Of a stretch of DNA of 64,000 nucleotides, positions 52,206 to 61,054 are shown piece after piece. The stretch's first letter is position 1. Each line of letters begins with the position of its first letter. Position numbers and translations under genes: made by a program. Origin of the DNA: Myxococcota bacterium (GTDB lineage Bacteria; Myxococcota_A; UBA796); contig JAQXDW010000016.1 of assembly GCA_029251165.1 (NCBI GenBank), positions 100,148 through 164,147 on the forward strand, written 5' to 3'. The notes under the pieces were generated by a model. That model saw nothing but the letters and a program-made list of their open reading frames with translations. It was not told where the DNA came from and searched no databases.

Positions 52206-53705
52206 ATGCCCACTCACCCTCTCCATGCTGCCCTGGCACTTCACAAGAGCGGACGGCTCGACGACGCCCGCCTCGCCTACGAGCGCATGCTCTCGACATC
52301 GCCAGAGCATGTCGAGGCCCTCAACCTCCTCGGCGTGCTCCACCTTCAGCAGGGCAGAGCAGCTCAGGCCGCCGCAGTGCTCGGCAAGGCCGCCAGCAAG
52401 CGCCCCGATCGCAGCGACATCCACAACAACTTCGGCAATGCCCTGCGCGCGCAGGGCGATCGCCAGGGAGCGATCGCAGCCTGGGAGAAGGCACTGCACA
52501 TCGACCCGGCAGATGCAGATGCCTGGTGCAACCTCGGGGTCGCGCGCATCGAGGGCGGAGATGTCGATGCGGCCGCCGCAGCATGGGAGCGCGCGATAGC
52601 GGCCAACCCGACCCACGCGGACGCCATCGATCTCCTCGCCGTCTCTCGCAGCCAGCGCGGCGCGCATGCCGAGGCGATCGCGCTGTGGCGGAGGGCCCTC
52701 AGCGTGCGTCCCGGACACCTCCGAAGCCGGGAGAACCTCGCCGCGGCGCTCCAGCAGCAGGGCGCTGCGGCGCTGTCCCGCTCGAGTGCTGCCGAGGCCC
52801 TTTCGCTGCTCGACGAGAGCATCCGTCTCTCTCCTCAAGATCCCGCCGGCCACCTGTTTCGCTCCGACGCCCTCCGCCAGCTCGGTCGACTCCGGGACGC
52901 CTTCGAGTCCTGTCAGGATGCCCTTCAGCTCGACCCGAGTCGGCCGGAGGTCCACCACAACATCGGCAACCTGTTCAAGGAAACCGGCCAGAACGATCAG
53001 GCCATCGCCGCCTATCAAAAGGCACTCGCGCTCGGCAGCACGCACCCCGCCACGAAGCTGGCGCTCGATGCGCTGACCGGCGCCACCCCCGACGCCGCTC
53101 CCCAGGCCGTGGTCCGCGATCTGTTCGACAGCTACGCCGATCGATTCGATGCACACCTCGTCGAAGAGCTGGGCTACCGCACCCCCACCCTGCTCCGGCA
53201 GCTCTACGACCGGGTCGGCGGAGGAGAGGTGCGGCGGCTGCTTGATCTTGGCTGCGGAACCGGGCTGTCTGGCGAGGCCTTCTCAGACACCTCCGCAGAG
53301 ATGATCGGCGTGGACCTGTCGGGGAAGATGGTCGCAACCGCGCGTGAGAAAGGGCTCTATACGCGCCTGCATGTCGGCGAGGTCGTCCGCTTCCTGGAGG
53401 CGTCCACAGCCCGGTTCGAGCTAATTCTGGCCGCAGATGTGCTCGTCTACATCGGCGATCTCAGCCCGCTGATGGCCGCCGCTGCCGCGCGCTGCAAGAA
53501 CGGCGCACGGTTCCTGCTGAGCGTCGAGCAGTCCGAGCAGGCCGGCTTCCACCTCCAGAAGTCCGAGCGATTCGCCCATTCCTCAGACTATGTTCGCCAG
53601 ATCGCCGCCGACCACGGGTTCACCGTCGAGGCCTCCGAGCGCAGCCAGCTTCGCAAAGATGAGGGGCGCTGGATCTCTGGAGAGTTGTTCTGCCTGCGTC
53701 GGTGA
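52206..53705 (+). CDS. TPR-repeat protein with C-terminal SAM methyltransferase
   Basis: 499 residues. About seven tetratricopeptide units (residues 3-285; for example NNFGNALRAQGDRQGAIAAW) form a protein-binding superhelix. A DREV/UbiE-type class I methyltransferase follows from about 305 (LFDSYADRFD; motif I LLDLGCGTGLSG; VDLSGKMVATAREK). GGAG lies 8 bases before ATG 52206. It is the first gene of a six-gene operon ending with murD2. The methyl acceptor is unknown. Confidence 0.9.
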   Translation: MPTHPLHAALALHKSGRLDDARLAYERMLSTSPEHVEALNLLGVLHLQQGRAAQAAAVLGKAASKRPDRSDIHNNFGNALRAQGDRQGAIAAWEKALHIDPADADAWCNLGVARIEGGDVDAAAAAWERAIAANPTHADAIDLLAVSRSQRGAHAEAIALWRRALSVRPGHLRSRENLAAALQQQGAAALSRSSAAEALSLLDESIRLSPQDPAGHLFRSDALRQLGRLRDAFESCQDALQLDPSRPEVHHNIGNLFKETGQNDQAIAAYQKALALGSTHPATKLALDALTGATPDAAPQAVVRDLFDSYADRFDAHLVEELGYRTPTLLRQLYDRVGGGEVRRLLDLGCGTGLSGEAFSDTSAEMIGVDLSGKMVATAREKGLYTRLHVGEVVRFLEASTARFELILAADVLVYIGDLSPLMAAAAARCKNGARFLLSVEQSEQAGFHLQKSERFAHSSDYVRQIAADHGFTVEASERSQLRKDEGRWISGELFCLRR

Positions 53706-53718
53706 TTACGAGGTGTCC

Positions 53719-54411
53719 ATGAAGCCATTTGTGTTCGCTGCAATCGGAGTTGTGCTGGGATTCGTGCTGGGTGGAATCGGACCACGCATGGACCTCACCG
53801 TTCTTCAAGACAAGCTCACCGCGACCGAGGCCGAGCTCGCCCTTGCTCAGCAGAACGGTCGCAGCGGCAGACGCCCCTCGCTGCCGGTGCCCGGAATGTC
53901 TGAGATGTTCTCCCCGCCAGACGACGACTTCGAGGAGCCAGAGGACGTCGAGGCATCCACCGAGGAGGGTGAGGCAGAGGTGCTCGTGGTGGACACTGGC
54001 ATGCCGGAGGCGTTCGCGGCCGGCCCCGAGGAGCTCGCCGAGGAATTCGATCTCGCCGTCGACGCTCAGCGCCTGCGCGCAGCACAGTCTCGGGCTGCCC
54101 TCGCCGAGCAAGCCGATCTCTCCGACGCTGATCTCGACGAGTTCGACAACATCGTCTCCGACATGAACGCCGAGCTGGCAGAGTACGGCGACGTCCTGAT
54201 GGACATCGCGCTGTCGGGAGAAGAACCCGAGGCAGAGGAGATGCTCGGGCTGACCCATGAGGTGACCGGCATCCTCTACGACACCCAGACCGCCGTAAAC
54301 GATCTCGTCGGCACGGATGGCATGGAGGCCGCCGATCCGAGCGCGCGACAGGTCTGGAACCATGTCGATCTGGAGGTCTTTCGAGACACGGTCAACAGCG
54401 TGCAGGAATGA
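53719..54411 (+). CDS. Membrane-anchored acidic protein next to ABC transporter
   Basis: 230 residues. One N-terminal membrane helix (4-22, FVFAAIGVVLGFVLGGIG), a short coiled coil (about 28-46), then a strongly acidic, Glu/Asp-rich helical region facing the periplasm. No Cys, no known domain. ATGA overlap with the ABC permease and 13 bases from the upstream methyltransferase gene suggest it is an accessory subunit of the transporter, which is an inference. Confidence 0.75.
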   Translation: MKPFVFAAIGVVLGFVLGGIGPRMDLTVLQDKLTATEAELALAQQNGRSGRRPSLPVPGMSEMFSPPDDDFEEPEDVEASTEEGEAEVLVVDTGMPEAFAAGPEELAEEFDLAVDAQRLRAAQSRAALAEQADLSDADLDEFDNIVSDMNAELAEYGDVLMDIALSGEEPEAEEMLGLTHEVTGILYDTQTAVNDLVGTDGMEAADPSARQVWNHVDLEVFRDTVNSVQE

Positions 54412-55304
54412 GACACTCGCTGATCGTCGCCTGGTTTGATCTCAGGGAGTCGCTGCGGTCACGGAGGGCGCTCGCGCTGATGGTGATCTACATGATCGGC
54501 TCGATGGCTGCGACGGGGTTGTTTGTTGTGCTGCTCGCGGAGGTCGAGAGCGCGGTCGCGAGCAGCCTCTCGGTCTCTCAGACCGCTCGACCCGGTGCGA
54601 TGACCGAGGCGCTGATGGAGTCCGAGGAGCTGCTGAGCATCATCTCAGGGCTCATCGGGAGCGAAGACCTCGCCAGAGAGGTGGTCTCCATTCCCCCCAT
54701 CGCGCTGTTCTACGGCTGGCTGTCGCTGACCTTCGTGCCGCTGCTGGTGGCGTTCACCTCCGCCGAGGCAGTCTCATCGGAGCTCGCGAGCGGGTCCGCA
54801 CGGTTCGTGCTCTTCCGGAGCTCGCGGCTGAGCTGGGCCACCGGAAAGCTCGGTGGCCAGACCCTCCTGATGGCAACCGGCATCCTCCTCGGCTCGGTCG
54901 GTGTCTGGATCATCGGCTACGGCTCGCTGGGCAGCTTTCAGCCCGCGACCACTGCGGTGTGGTTGCTCAAGCTCTCCGGACGGTCCTGCATCTACGGCTT
55001 CACCTTCCTCGGAATCACCCTGGGCATCTCTCAGATCACCAGCTCGCTCAACGGCTCGCGCACGCTGGCGCTGCTGACCGTCATCGCGCTGGGGATCGGC
55101 GGCGGCCTGTCTGGCTCAGAGGATGTCCAGAGCTATGCTCCGGTGCTGATCAGCAGCATCCACCCCCTGTTTCCCAACGCCCACCGCATCGACCTGTGGC
55201 GGCCCGATCTCATCAGCCGACTTCCGGCGATCTGCATGCTCCTGACGATGGGCATCGCCGGCTTCGGCATCGGAAACCTCATCATGACCCAGAGGGACGC
55301 ATGA
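54408..55304 (+). CDS. ABC-2 type transporter permease
   Basis: 298 residues with six membrane segments (about 20-42, 95-125, 150-172, 185-205, 215-232, 265-285) and a periplasmic loop between the first two, as in ABC-2 exporters. RESLRSRRALALMVIYMIG at the N-terminus matches the family pattern. It overlaps neighbours by ATGA on both sides. The substrate is unknown; position next to cell-wall precursor genes invites an envelope role. Confidence 0.85.
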   Translation: MRHSLIVAWFDLRESLRSRRALALMVIYMIGSMAATGLFVVLLAEVESAVASSLSVSQTARPGAMTEALMESEELLSIISGLIGSEDLAREVVSIPPIALFYGWLSLTFVPLLVAFTSAEAVSSELASGSARFVLFRSSRLSWATGKLGGQTLLMATGILLGSVGVWIIGYGSLGSFQPATTAVWLLKLSGRSCIYGFTFLGITLGISQITSSLNGSRTLALLTVIALGIGGGLSGSEDVQSYAPVLISSIHPLFPNAHRIDLWRPDLISRLPAICMLLTMGIAGFGIGNLIMTQRDA

Positions 55305-56221
55305 GCGCACTGTCTCTCAAGGGCGTCGTGAAGTCGTACGGTGCCAACCGTGCACTCGACGACCTGAACATCGAGGTGCCCCAGGGCGCGATCTGCGGAC
55401 TGGTCGGCCCGAACGGCGCGGGCAAGACCACAACTTTTGGGATTGTCGGTGGCTTCATCAACCCGGATGCTGGTGAGATCAGCGTGCTCGATGGTGGGCC
55501 GTTCGACACCAGAGTGCACAGCGGACGGGTCACGCTGCTGCCGCAAGACTGTGCGCTGAGCCCCTACGTTCCGGTCCGTGAGCTGCTCATCTACTTCGCC
55601 CAGCTCCAGGGACTCTCCCGCCACGACGCCCGGCAGGAGGCCGATCGGGTGCTCGAGCTGGTGGATCTCTCCGACCGGGCCTCTCACCGCATCCGCCAGC
55701 TCTCTCATGGCATGCGCCGTCGGGTCGCCACAGCGCAGACGTTCCTCGGCGATCCGGCCCTTATCCTGCTCGACGAGCCGACCTCGGGGCTCGATCCAGC
55801 GCAGGTCGTCCGCCTCCGGGAGCTGTTTCGTGCTCAGCGTGGCAAGCGCACCCTGCTCATCAGCAGCCACATCCTCGCTGAGCTGGAGGCGACCTGCGAC
55901 CACGTCGTCCTGATGGAGAAAGGCCGCTGCATCCGACAGGGCCCGATGAGCACCGTCACCGGTCGGAGCACCCTGCTCCGCGTCCACACCGCAGGACCGG
56001 TCCCGCTCGCGCAGATCTCCGCAGCGCTGCCGGGCCTCTCCATCGAACACGCCAACAACGAGCTGGTCATCCAGGCCGCGGACACCACAGATGCCGGGGC
56101 CCTCAATGCCCAGGTGCTGCCGGTGCTGCTGGCTGCGCAGGTCACGATCCTGGAGGTCCATCAGGGCACAAGCCTGGAGGCGGCGTTTCTTGCGGATCGC
56201 GCCGCAGCAGGGCTGCCGTGA
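55301..56221 (+). CDS. ABC transporter ATP-binding protein
   Basis: 306 residues. Walker A GPNGAGKTTT, Q-loop LLPQDCALSP, signature LSHGMRRRVATAQ (LSHGM in place of LSGGQ), Walker B LILLDEPTSGLDP, and switch His in LISSHIL. The C-terminal tail of about 80 residues is usual for ABC-2 ATPases. ATG 55301 overlaps the permease stop. Partner of the upstream permease. Confidence 0.93.
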   Translation: MSALSLKGVVKSYGANRALDDLNIEVPQGAICGLVGPNGAGKTTTFGIVGGFINPDAGEISVLDGGPFDTRVHSGRVTLLPQDCALSPYVPVRELLIYFAQLQGLSRHDARQEADRVLELVDLSDRASHRIRQLSHGMRRRVATAQTFLGDPALILLDEPTSGLDPAQVVRLRELFRAQRGKRTLLISSHILAELEATCDHVVLMEKGRCIRQGPMSTVTGRSTLLRVHTAGPVPLAQISAALPGLSIEHANNELVIQAADTTDAGALNAQVLPVLLAAQVTILEVHQGTSLEAAFLADRAAAGLP

Positions 56222-57564
56222 TAGCCCAGGAGATGCGACCGGATCATGCCCGCTTCGTCTTCTCCGACGCTCGAATCGAGGGCGCGGAGGTGCTGCTGTC
56301 CTACCGCCTCGCCGCAGGCAGCAGCCCCGACGTTGACTTCACCGAGCGGCTGACCCTGCCGCTGCGTCCCGCAGATCCAGATCACCCCGCCATTCAGCGC
56401 GCGCTGCGGGATCTCCACCTCATCACCGGCATCTCCTACTACAAGGCCACCTGCGCGCCGGAGATCGTGGTCGCGACCGGTGCGCTGTCGGCGGATGAGG
56501 CCGCGTTCTGGTCGGAGGTCTACACCCAGGGACTCGGCGAGTTCTTCTTCCGCAACGACATCGCGACGCCGACGGTCACCTTTCCTGCCGGCGGCCCTCC
56601 CCGCCCCGCACCCTCCGCCCTTCCCAGCCAGCCCGATCGGGTGCTGCTGCTGGTCGGCGGCGGCAAGGACTCGGTGGTTGCCCGAGAGGTTCTGCGACAC
56701 GCCGGAGCGGACGTCACCCTCATCTCGCTGTCCACCGCCCCCTGGATCCGCCGCTCGGCGGCCGCGATGGGAGACGATCACCTCGTCATCGGTCGGGCGC
56801 TCGACCGCGGGCTGTTCGCCCTCAACGACGCCGGTGCCCTCAACGGCCACGTCCCCATCTCCGCGATCATCGCCGCAGCGACACGGCTGGTGGCCCTCAT
56901 CGGCGGCTTCAGCGACGTCATCTCAGCCAACGAGTACAGCGCCTCGTTCGGGAACCTCCAGTGGCGGGGGATGGAGGTCAACCACCAGTGGAGCAAGGGC
57001 ATTCGGTTTGAGCGGCTGTGGCAACAGCACAGCGCCCCGGGGCCGCGCTACTTCAGCCTGCTCCGCCCCCTCTCTGAGCTGGCCATCGGCGCCTGCCTCG
57101 CGCGGCACGACCGCTACTTCGACCACATCACATCCTGCAACGCCAACTTCCGGATCCGTCCCGGCGCGCCCCCGGCGCGGTGGTGCGGGCACTGCCCCAA
57201 GTGCGTCTTCGTCTACACCATCCTCGCCCCACACCTCGACGACGACCGACTCGACCGACTCTTCGGCGCGCGCATCCTCGACGATGTCGGCAACCTGCCG
57301 ATGGTTCGTCGCCTGCTGGGGATCGCCTCGTTCAAGCCCCTGGAGTGCGTCGGCACCCCTGAAGAGGTCTCTGCGGCGATGTGGCGGCTGCATGCCGATG
57401 GTCGGGGCATCGCAGGCCCGGCCGGTGCGGTGTTCGCCGAGGAGGTCCTCCCGATGCTCCCAGAGCCAGAGGCGCTGTGGCGCACCGAGCTGACCCCGGC
57501 GAGCGATGATGCGATGTCTCCCCGCTGGAGGGCTCGGCTGAATGCGTATCTCTCAGCTCACTGA
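56218..57564 (+). CDS. murL: UDP-MurNAc-L-Ala-L-Glu epimerase
   Basis: 448 residues. MurL inverts the terminal L-Glu of UDP-MurNAc-L-Ala-L-Glu to D-Glu using ATP. Visible: an ATP-binding VLLLVGGGKDSVVARE (PP-loop-like, 143-157), NEYSASFGN, EVNHQWSKGIRFE, SCNANFRIR and a Cys cluster RWCGHCPKCVF. Identification rests on these motifs and on the following murD2-like gene. The GTG start overlaps the ABC ATPase stop (GTGA). Confidence 0.85.
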   Translation: MIAQEMRPDHARFVFSDARIEGAEVLLSYRLAAGSSPDVDFTERLTLPLRPADPDHPAIQRALRDLHLITGISYYKATCAPEIVVATGALSADEAAFWSEVYTQGLGEFFFRNDIATPTVTFPAGGPPRPAPSALPSQPDRVLLLVGGGKDSVVAREVLRHAGADVTLISLSTAPWIRRSAAAMGDDHLVIGRALDRGLFALNDAGALNGHVPISAIIAAATRLVALIGGFSDVISANEYSASFGNLQWRGMEVNHQWSKGIRFERLWQQHSAPGPRYFSLLRPLSELAIGACLARHDRYFDHITSCNANFRIRPGAPPARWCGHCPKCVFVYTILAPHLDDDRLDRLFGARILDDVGNLPMVRRLLGIASFKPLECVGTPEEVSAAMWRLHADGRGIAGPAGAVFAEEVLPMLPEPEALWRTELTPASDDAMSPRWRARLNAYLSAH

Positions 57565-58867
57565 AGCAAAGATCGGCATCCTCGGCATGGGCGCGGAGGG
57601 CCGCAGCGTGCTCGCCGCGCTGCGGCGCTGGGGCAACACCGGCACCGTCAATGCACTCTCCGATGGCCGCAGCGACGTGGAGGCTCCCGGCCTGCGCTGG
57701 CGGATCGGCCAGAACCAGAAGCAGGGCCTCGACGAGATCGAGGTGCTCATCCGCTCCCCCGGCTTCCCGCCACACCACCCCACCCTCCGCGCGGCAAGGG
57801 ACCGGGGGATGCCCATCACCTCCGCCACCGACCTGTTCGTGCATGCGGTGCGCTCAGCTGGGCTGCCGCTCATCGGAATCACCGGCAGCAAGGGAAAGTC
57901 CACCACCGCCACGCTGACCACGCGCATCCTCGACGCCGCTGGAGTCGATTCGGTGCTCGTCGGAAACATCGGCGTCCCGGCGCTCGACCACCTCGATGAC
58001 ATCCTCGCCCGCAGGCTCGTGAGCGTGTTCGAGATGTCCAGCTATCAGTGCCACGGCCTGACGCTCGGCCCCTCCATCGGCGTGCTGCTGGACCTGTTCC
58101 CGGAGCACATGGACTGGCACGGCGGCGTAGAGGCCTACTACGCGGCGAAGCTCAACCTCGCCGCGACCCAGCGCGCCGGTGACGTCCTGCTCTACAACCG
58201 GTTCTGGGACTCTCCCCCCGGCCCCGCCGACCACCGGGCACTCAACCACGTCGACGACCTCCACTTCGCCGACGGCTGGTTCCGACACGGGAGCGAGAAG
58301 CTGTGCCGCGATGCCGGCATGCTGCTGCGCGGGGAGCACCAGCGACGCAACGCCCTGTCCGCCTACGCTGCCGCCGCGCTGCTCGGCGCCAAGCCTGCCG
58401 ATCTCACCGCAGCGATCACCGGCTTCTCCGGCCTCCCCCACCGCACCCAGGACCTCGGCATCTTCGGCGGCGTCCGCTGGTTCGATGATGCCATCTCGAC
58501 CGCTCCGCAGGCCGCAGCAGCGGCGATCTCCGCGTTAGAGGGAGAGGTCACCACCCTCATCGCCGGGGGCATGAACCGGGGCTACGACTTCACCCCGCTG
58601 GCCGCAGCGATCAAGGGCAGTTCCGTTCGCACCGTCCTGCTCATGCCAGACAGCGGTGCGCGCCTCGCTGCGCTGCTCGCCGACAGTGATCGGCACGTCG
58701 AGGAGGTTCCAGACCTCGACACCGCAGTCGCTCGGGCTGCAGCCTTGACGCCGACCGGCCGAGCCTGCTTGTTCTCTCCAGCATCCCCCAGCTACAACCA
58801 GTTCCGAAGCTTTCGAGAGCGAGGAGAGCGGTTCCTGGAGCTGATCTCTCGCCTGCCGACGGTCTGA
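57542..58867 (+). CDS. murD2: UDP-MurNAc-L-alanine--L-glutamate ligase (MurD2 type)
   Basis: 441-residue Mur ligase. P-loop GITGSKGKSTT (112-122), VFEMSSYQCHGL and the central-domain DLFPEHMDWHGG follow. In the C-terminal domain the substrate-contact loop reads WFDDAISTAPQAA, differing from the NDSKATN of ordinary MurD. Together with coupled murL (23-base overlap) this indicates addition of L-Glu rather than D-Glu. Cytoplasmic. The murL-murD2 order makes the two steps a single unit. Confidence 0.88.
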   Translation: MRISQLTEAKIGILGMGAEGRSVLAALRRWGNTGTVNALSDGRSDVEAPGLRWRIGQNQKQGLDEIEVLIRSPGFPPHHPTLRAARDRGMPITSATDLFVHAVRSAGLPLIGITGSKGKSTTATLTTRILDAAGVDSVLVGNIGVPALDHLDDILARRLVSVFEMSSYQCHGLTLGPSIGVLLDLFPEHMDWHGGVEAYYAAKLNLAATQRAGDVLLYNRFWDSPPGPADHRALNHVDDLHFADGWFRHGSEKLCRDAGMLLRGEHQRRNALSAYAAAALLGAKPADLTAAITGFSGLPHRTQDLGIFGGVRWFDDAISTAPQAAAAAISALEGEVTTLIAGGMNRGYDFTPLAAAIKGSSVRTVLLMPDSGARLAALLADSDRHVEEVPDLDTAVARAAALTPTGRACLFSPASPSYNQFRSFRERGERFLELISRLPTV

Positions 58868-58922
58868 ACACCGCGCCAGAGCGGGTCCGACTCACCAGCA
58901 GGTGAAGACGAGAGGCTCACCC

Positions 58923-59765
58923 TCAACCTGCATCCAGCTTAAAGCTGGCATCGATGCGCTCTTGGAGCTGTGCCTTCTCCTCCGCAGAGAGCTTCGCATC
59001 CTGAAGGATCGCCCGTCCTTCCGTGAGGAGTGCCTCGACTGGGGTCGGCTCACCGGTCTCCGGGCTGCACCACTCAAACGTGCTGCGGGTGGCCAGCAGA
59101 TCCGAGATGAGCCGGCTGCGGACCGCCATGATCTCCGCCTCAAAGAGCGTGCTGTCGGCCAGGGCCGTGTCGGCAGCCTTGAGGGTGCCGACATAGACTC
59201 CGCTGCCCAGGCCGCTGCAGCCGCCATAGTCCCAGGTGCGCACGTTCCAGGTCGGCCAGCCGACCGCGCCCGGGTTGTCGTAGCTGAGCGCCATGAAGGC
59301 GAGGAAGGCATCGTCGTCGGGCTGGGGGGTGGCTGCAGCACGCTCCAGCCAAGAGGCCGGTATCAAGACAAGCTGAAGCGCGGTCCCCTCGGCGAAGTAC
59401 GCCTCCTCCATGCCCGGCAGCAGCGGCTTGAGCCAGGCAAGATCCATGTTGGCAAACTCATCGCTGTCCTGAACCGCCTCATAGCGACGCTGGAGGGAGT
59501 CGCTGAGGTTGGAGGCCATCACCTTGCTTGCCCGGAAGGTCTCTGCAAACTCTTCTATAGAAGAGATCGCGTGGAAGCTCTCAGACTGTGCTGCGATCGC
59601 TGCACGCTGCTGCGCTGTGAACACCTCCATGAGCCGGGGATCGGAGGGCGCGTCCTCGACCTCTGGAGTGGACAGCGCTGCGGGCGCTTTGGGGGGCTGT
59701 ACAGCGGGAGGGGTGACGGCAGAAGAAACCAGGGGCTCATTGCAGGCCAGGAACAGATGCAGCAT
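58923..59765 (-). CDS. Lipoprotein of unknown function
   Basis: 280 residues. A minimal signal peptide with lipobox LFLAC (Cys 8) and no basic n-region, then a Pro/Ala linker and a helical region (about 45-130). A segment with Trp/Tyr/Gly and Cys (NVRTWDYGGCSGLGSGVYVG) follows. GGAG precedes ATG 59765. Convergent with murD2. Confidence 0.75.
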   Translation of the reverse strand: MLHLFLACNEPLVSSAVTPPAVQPPKAPAALSTPEVEDAPSDPRLMEVFTAQQRAAIAAQSESFHAISSIEEFAETFRASKVMASNLSDSLQRRYEAVQDSDEFANMDLAWLKPLLPGMEEAYFAEGTALQLVLIPASWLERAAATPQPDDDAFLAFMALSYDNPGAVGWPTWNVRTWDYGGCSGLGSGVYVGTLKAADTALADSTLFEAEIMAVRSRLISDLLATRSTFEWCSPETGEPTPVEALLTEGRAILQDAKLSAEEKAQLQERIDASFKLDAG

Positions 59766-59791
59766 TCTCAGCTCCAGGAGTTGAGGTGATT

Positions 59792-61030
59792 CTACGGTAA
59801 GAATCGTGCCACAATAGGCTCCCAGAGTCGAGACATCGGCCAGTGCCCAACAGGTGCCATCGCTCTACGCGATGCCACAAGATCCAGCGGGTAAATCGGA
59901 CCGCTCTCACCCACCAGCCGCCCCGTCAGCAGCACCGGGCCGGGATCCGGCGCGGCCTTCGCCAGTCCGAGCACGGCGAGACTCTCCGCAAACCTCGACT
60001 GGTAGGCGATCTGGTTGAAGGAGCCGAGGCAGCGGAAGGGGTTGAGGATGCCCAGCGCCGCAAAGCACAGCAGCAGCCCCGGACAGATCTGATTCGACTC
60101 CAGGGCCTCAATGAGCGCACCTTCTGTCATCGAAATTTGCCCACCCCTCCGACCGCTGAGCACGCCATTGATTGGGCGCAGAAGGTCTATTTTCTCCGCG
60201 CCCTTTCGCACACGAGCCCCGTAGAACCAGGGCAGGCTGCTGCATGCAGACATCGCCGCACGCAGCGTTGGGTCGAGCAAGAGGCGACGGAGCGGGTGCG
60301 TGGGCTGGCGGAGGATGCGGATGAGGTATCCGGTGACCACCCGGTTCAGATCAAGGTAGGTCAGCCGAGCCCCGAGCACCGACTGCTGAATCGACGCGCA
60401 GGCCGACAGCGCCCAGGTCGGCCAGTCCTCTGCATCCCCGGGCAGACAGGCTCGAGCCGCCGGGGTCAGGTCAGCGAGCCGCTGCGGCAGGTCATCGGGC
60501 AGCGGGTGACGATAGAGGAGTCCATCTCGCCACCGAGACGGAATCAGCGACACCCGGTGCTCCGTCGGTCCAGCGTCGCGGGCCCGATCCCGAGCAGCAC
60601 GCTGGAAGCGTCGCCACGTCGCGGTGCCGGGCAGCAGGACCGAGGCGGGATCTCCAGAGAAGCTCAAGGCACCGGACCAGGCGGCGTTGCTGAAGGCCAC
60701 CCCAGAGTACGCCGCGACGATGCCGTGCTCTCCAGAGGCGGTGAGGATGGCGTCGAGGGCGAGGAAGCTCGGGCCGTTGGTCGGGGTGACGTGGTGCGCC
60801 GTCGCGAGAACCCGACGACGCAGAAGCGCTGGGAGCGCCGCGCTGTGCCCCACCCGCGACAGCTCATCAGACAAAGCCTCGATCAGCGCAGGCTCAACCA
60901 CTCCAGCCGGCGGCGGCCGCCACAGCGCGGCGCTGTAGTCGGCAACCGGAGCGGACCACCACGGCGTCATCGCGTCGACCAGATCGGGACGATGTGGTGT
61001 CAGGGCAGCGAGTTGGGGAGGCTGGGGCAT
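59792..61030 (-). CDS. Conserved-looking cytoplasmic protein of unknown function
   Basis: 412 residues, no signal peptide or membrane helix, no domain I recognise. Features: many Trp/Arg/Leu-rich helices, IQQSVLGARLTYLDLNRVVTG, a basic ARVRKGAEK, and a C-terminal half with CPGLLLCFAALGILNPFRC. ATG 61030 is only 24 bases from the divergent ATG 61055. It has TAGCCT 7 bases upstream and no ribosome site. Confidence 0.7.
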   Translation of the reverse strand: MPQPPQLAALTPHRPDLVDAMTPWWSAPVADYSAALWRPPPAGVVEPALIEALSDELSRVGHSAALPALLRRRVLATAHHVTPTNGPSFLALDAILTASGEHGIVAAYSGVAFSNAAWSGALSFSGDPASVLLPGTATWRRFQRAARDRARDAGPTEHRVSLIPSRWRDGLLYRHPLPDDLPQRLADLTPAARACLPGDAEDWPTWALSACASIQQSVLGARLTYLDLNRVVTGYLIRILRQPTHPLRRLLLDPTLRAAMSACSSLPWFYGARVRKGAEKIDLLRPINGVLSGRRGGQISMTEGALIEALESNQICPGLLLCFAALGILNPFRCLGSFNQIAYQSRFAESLAVLGLAKAAPDPGPVLLTGRLVGESGPIYPLDLVASRRAMAPVGHWPMSRLWEPIVARFLP

Positions 61031-61037
61031 ACCAGAG

Positions 61038-61047
61038 AGGCTACCGT
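61038..61047. promoter_or_regulatory. Back-to-back overlapping -10 elements
   Basis: Minus strand TAGCCT (61043-61038), 7 bases before ATG 61030. Plus strand TACCGT (61042-61047), 7 bases before ATG 61055. They share 61042-61043. Both genes lack a good ribosome site (the plus one has only AGGGG 2 bases away). Confidence 0.4.
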
Positions 61048-61054
61048 AGGGGCC

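Noticed and set aside
59843..61054. In-frame N-terminal extension of the membrane protein starting at 61055
   Set aside because: It overlaps the whole opposite gene, and its translation is charged low-complexity sequence, whereas ATG 61055 begins a membrane helix.
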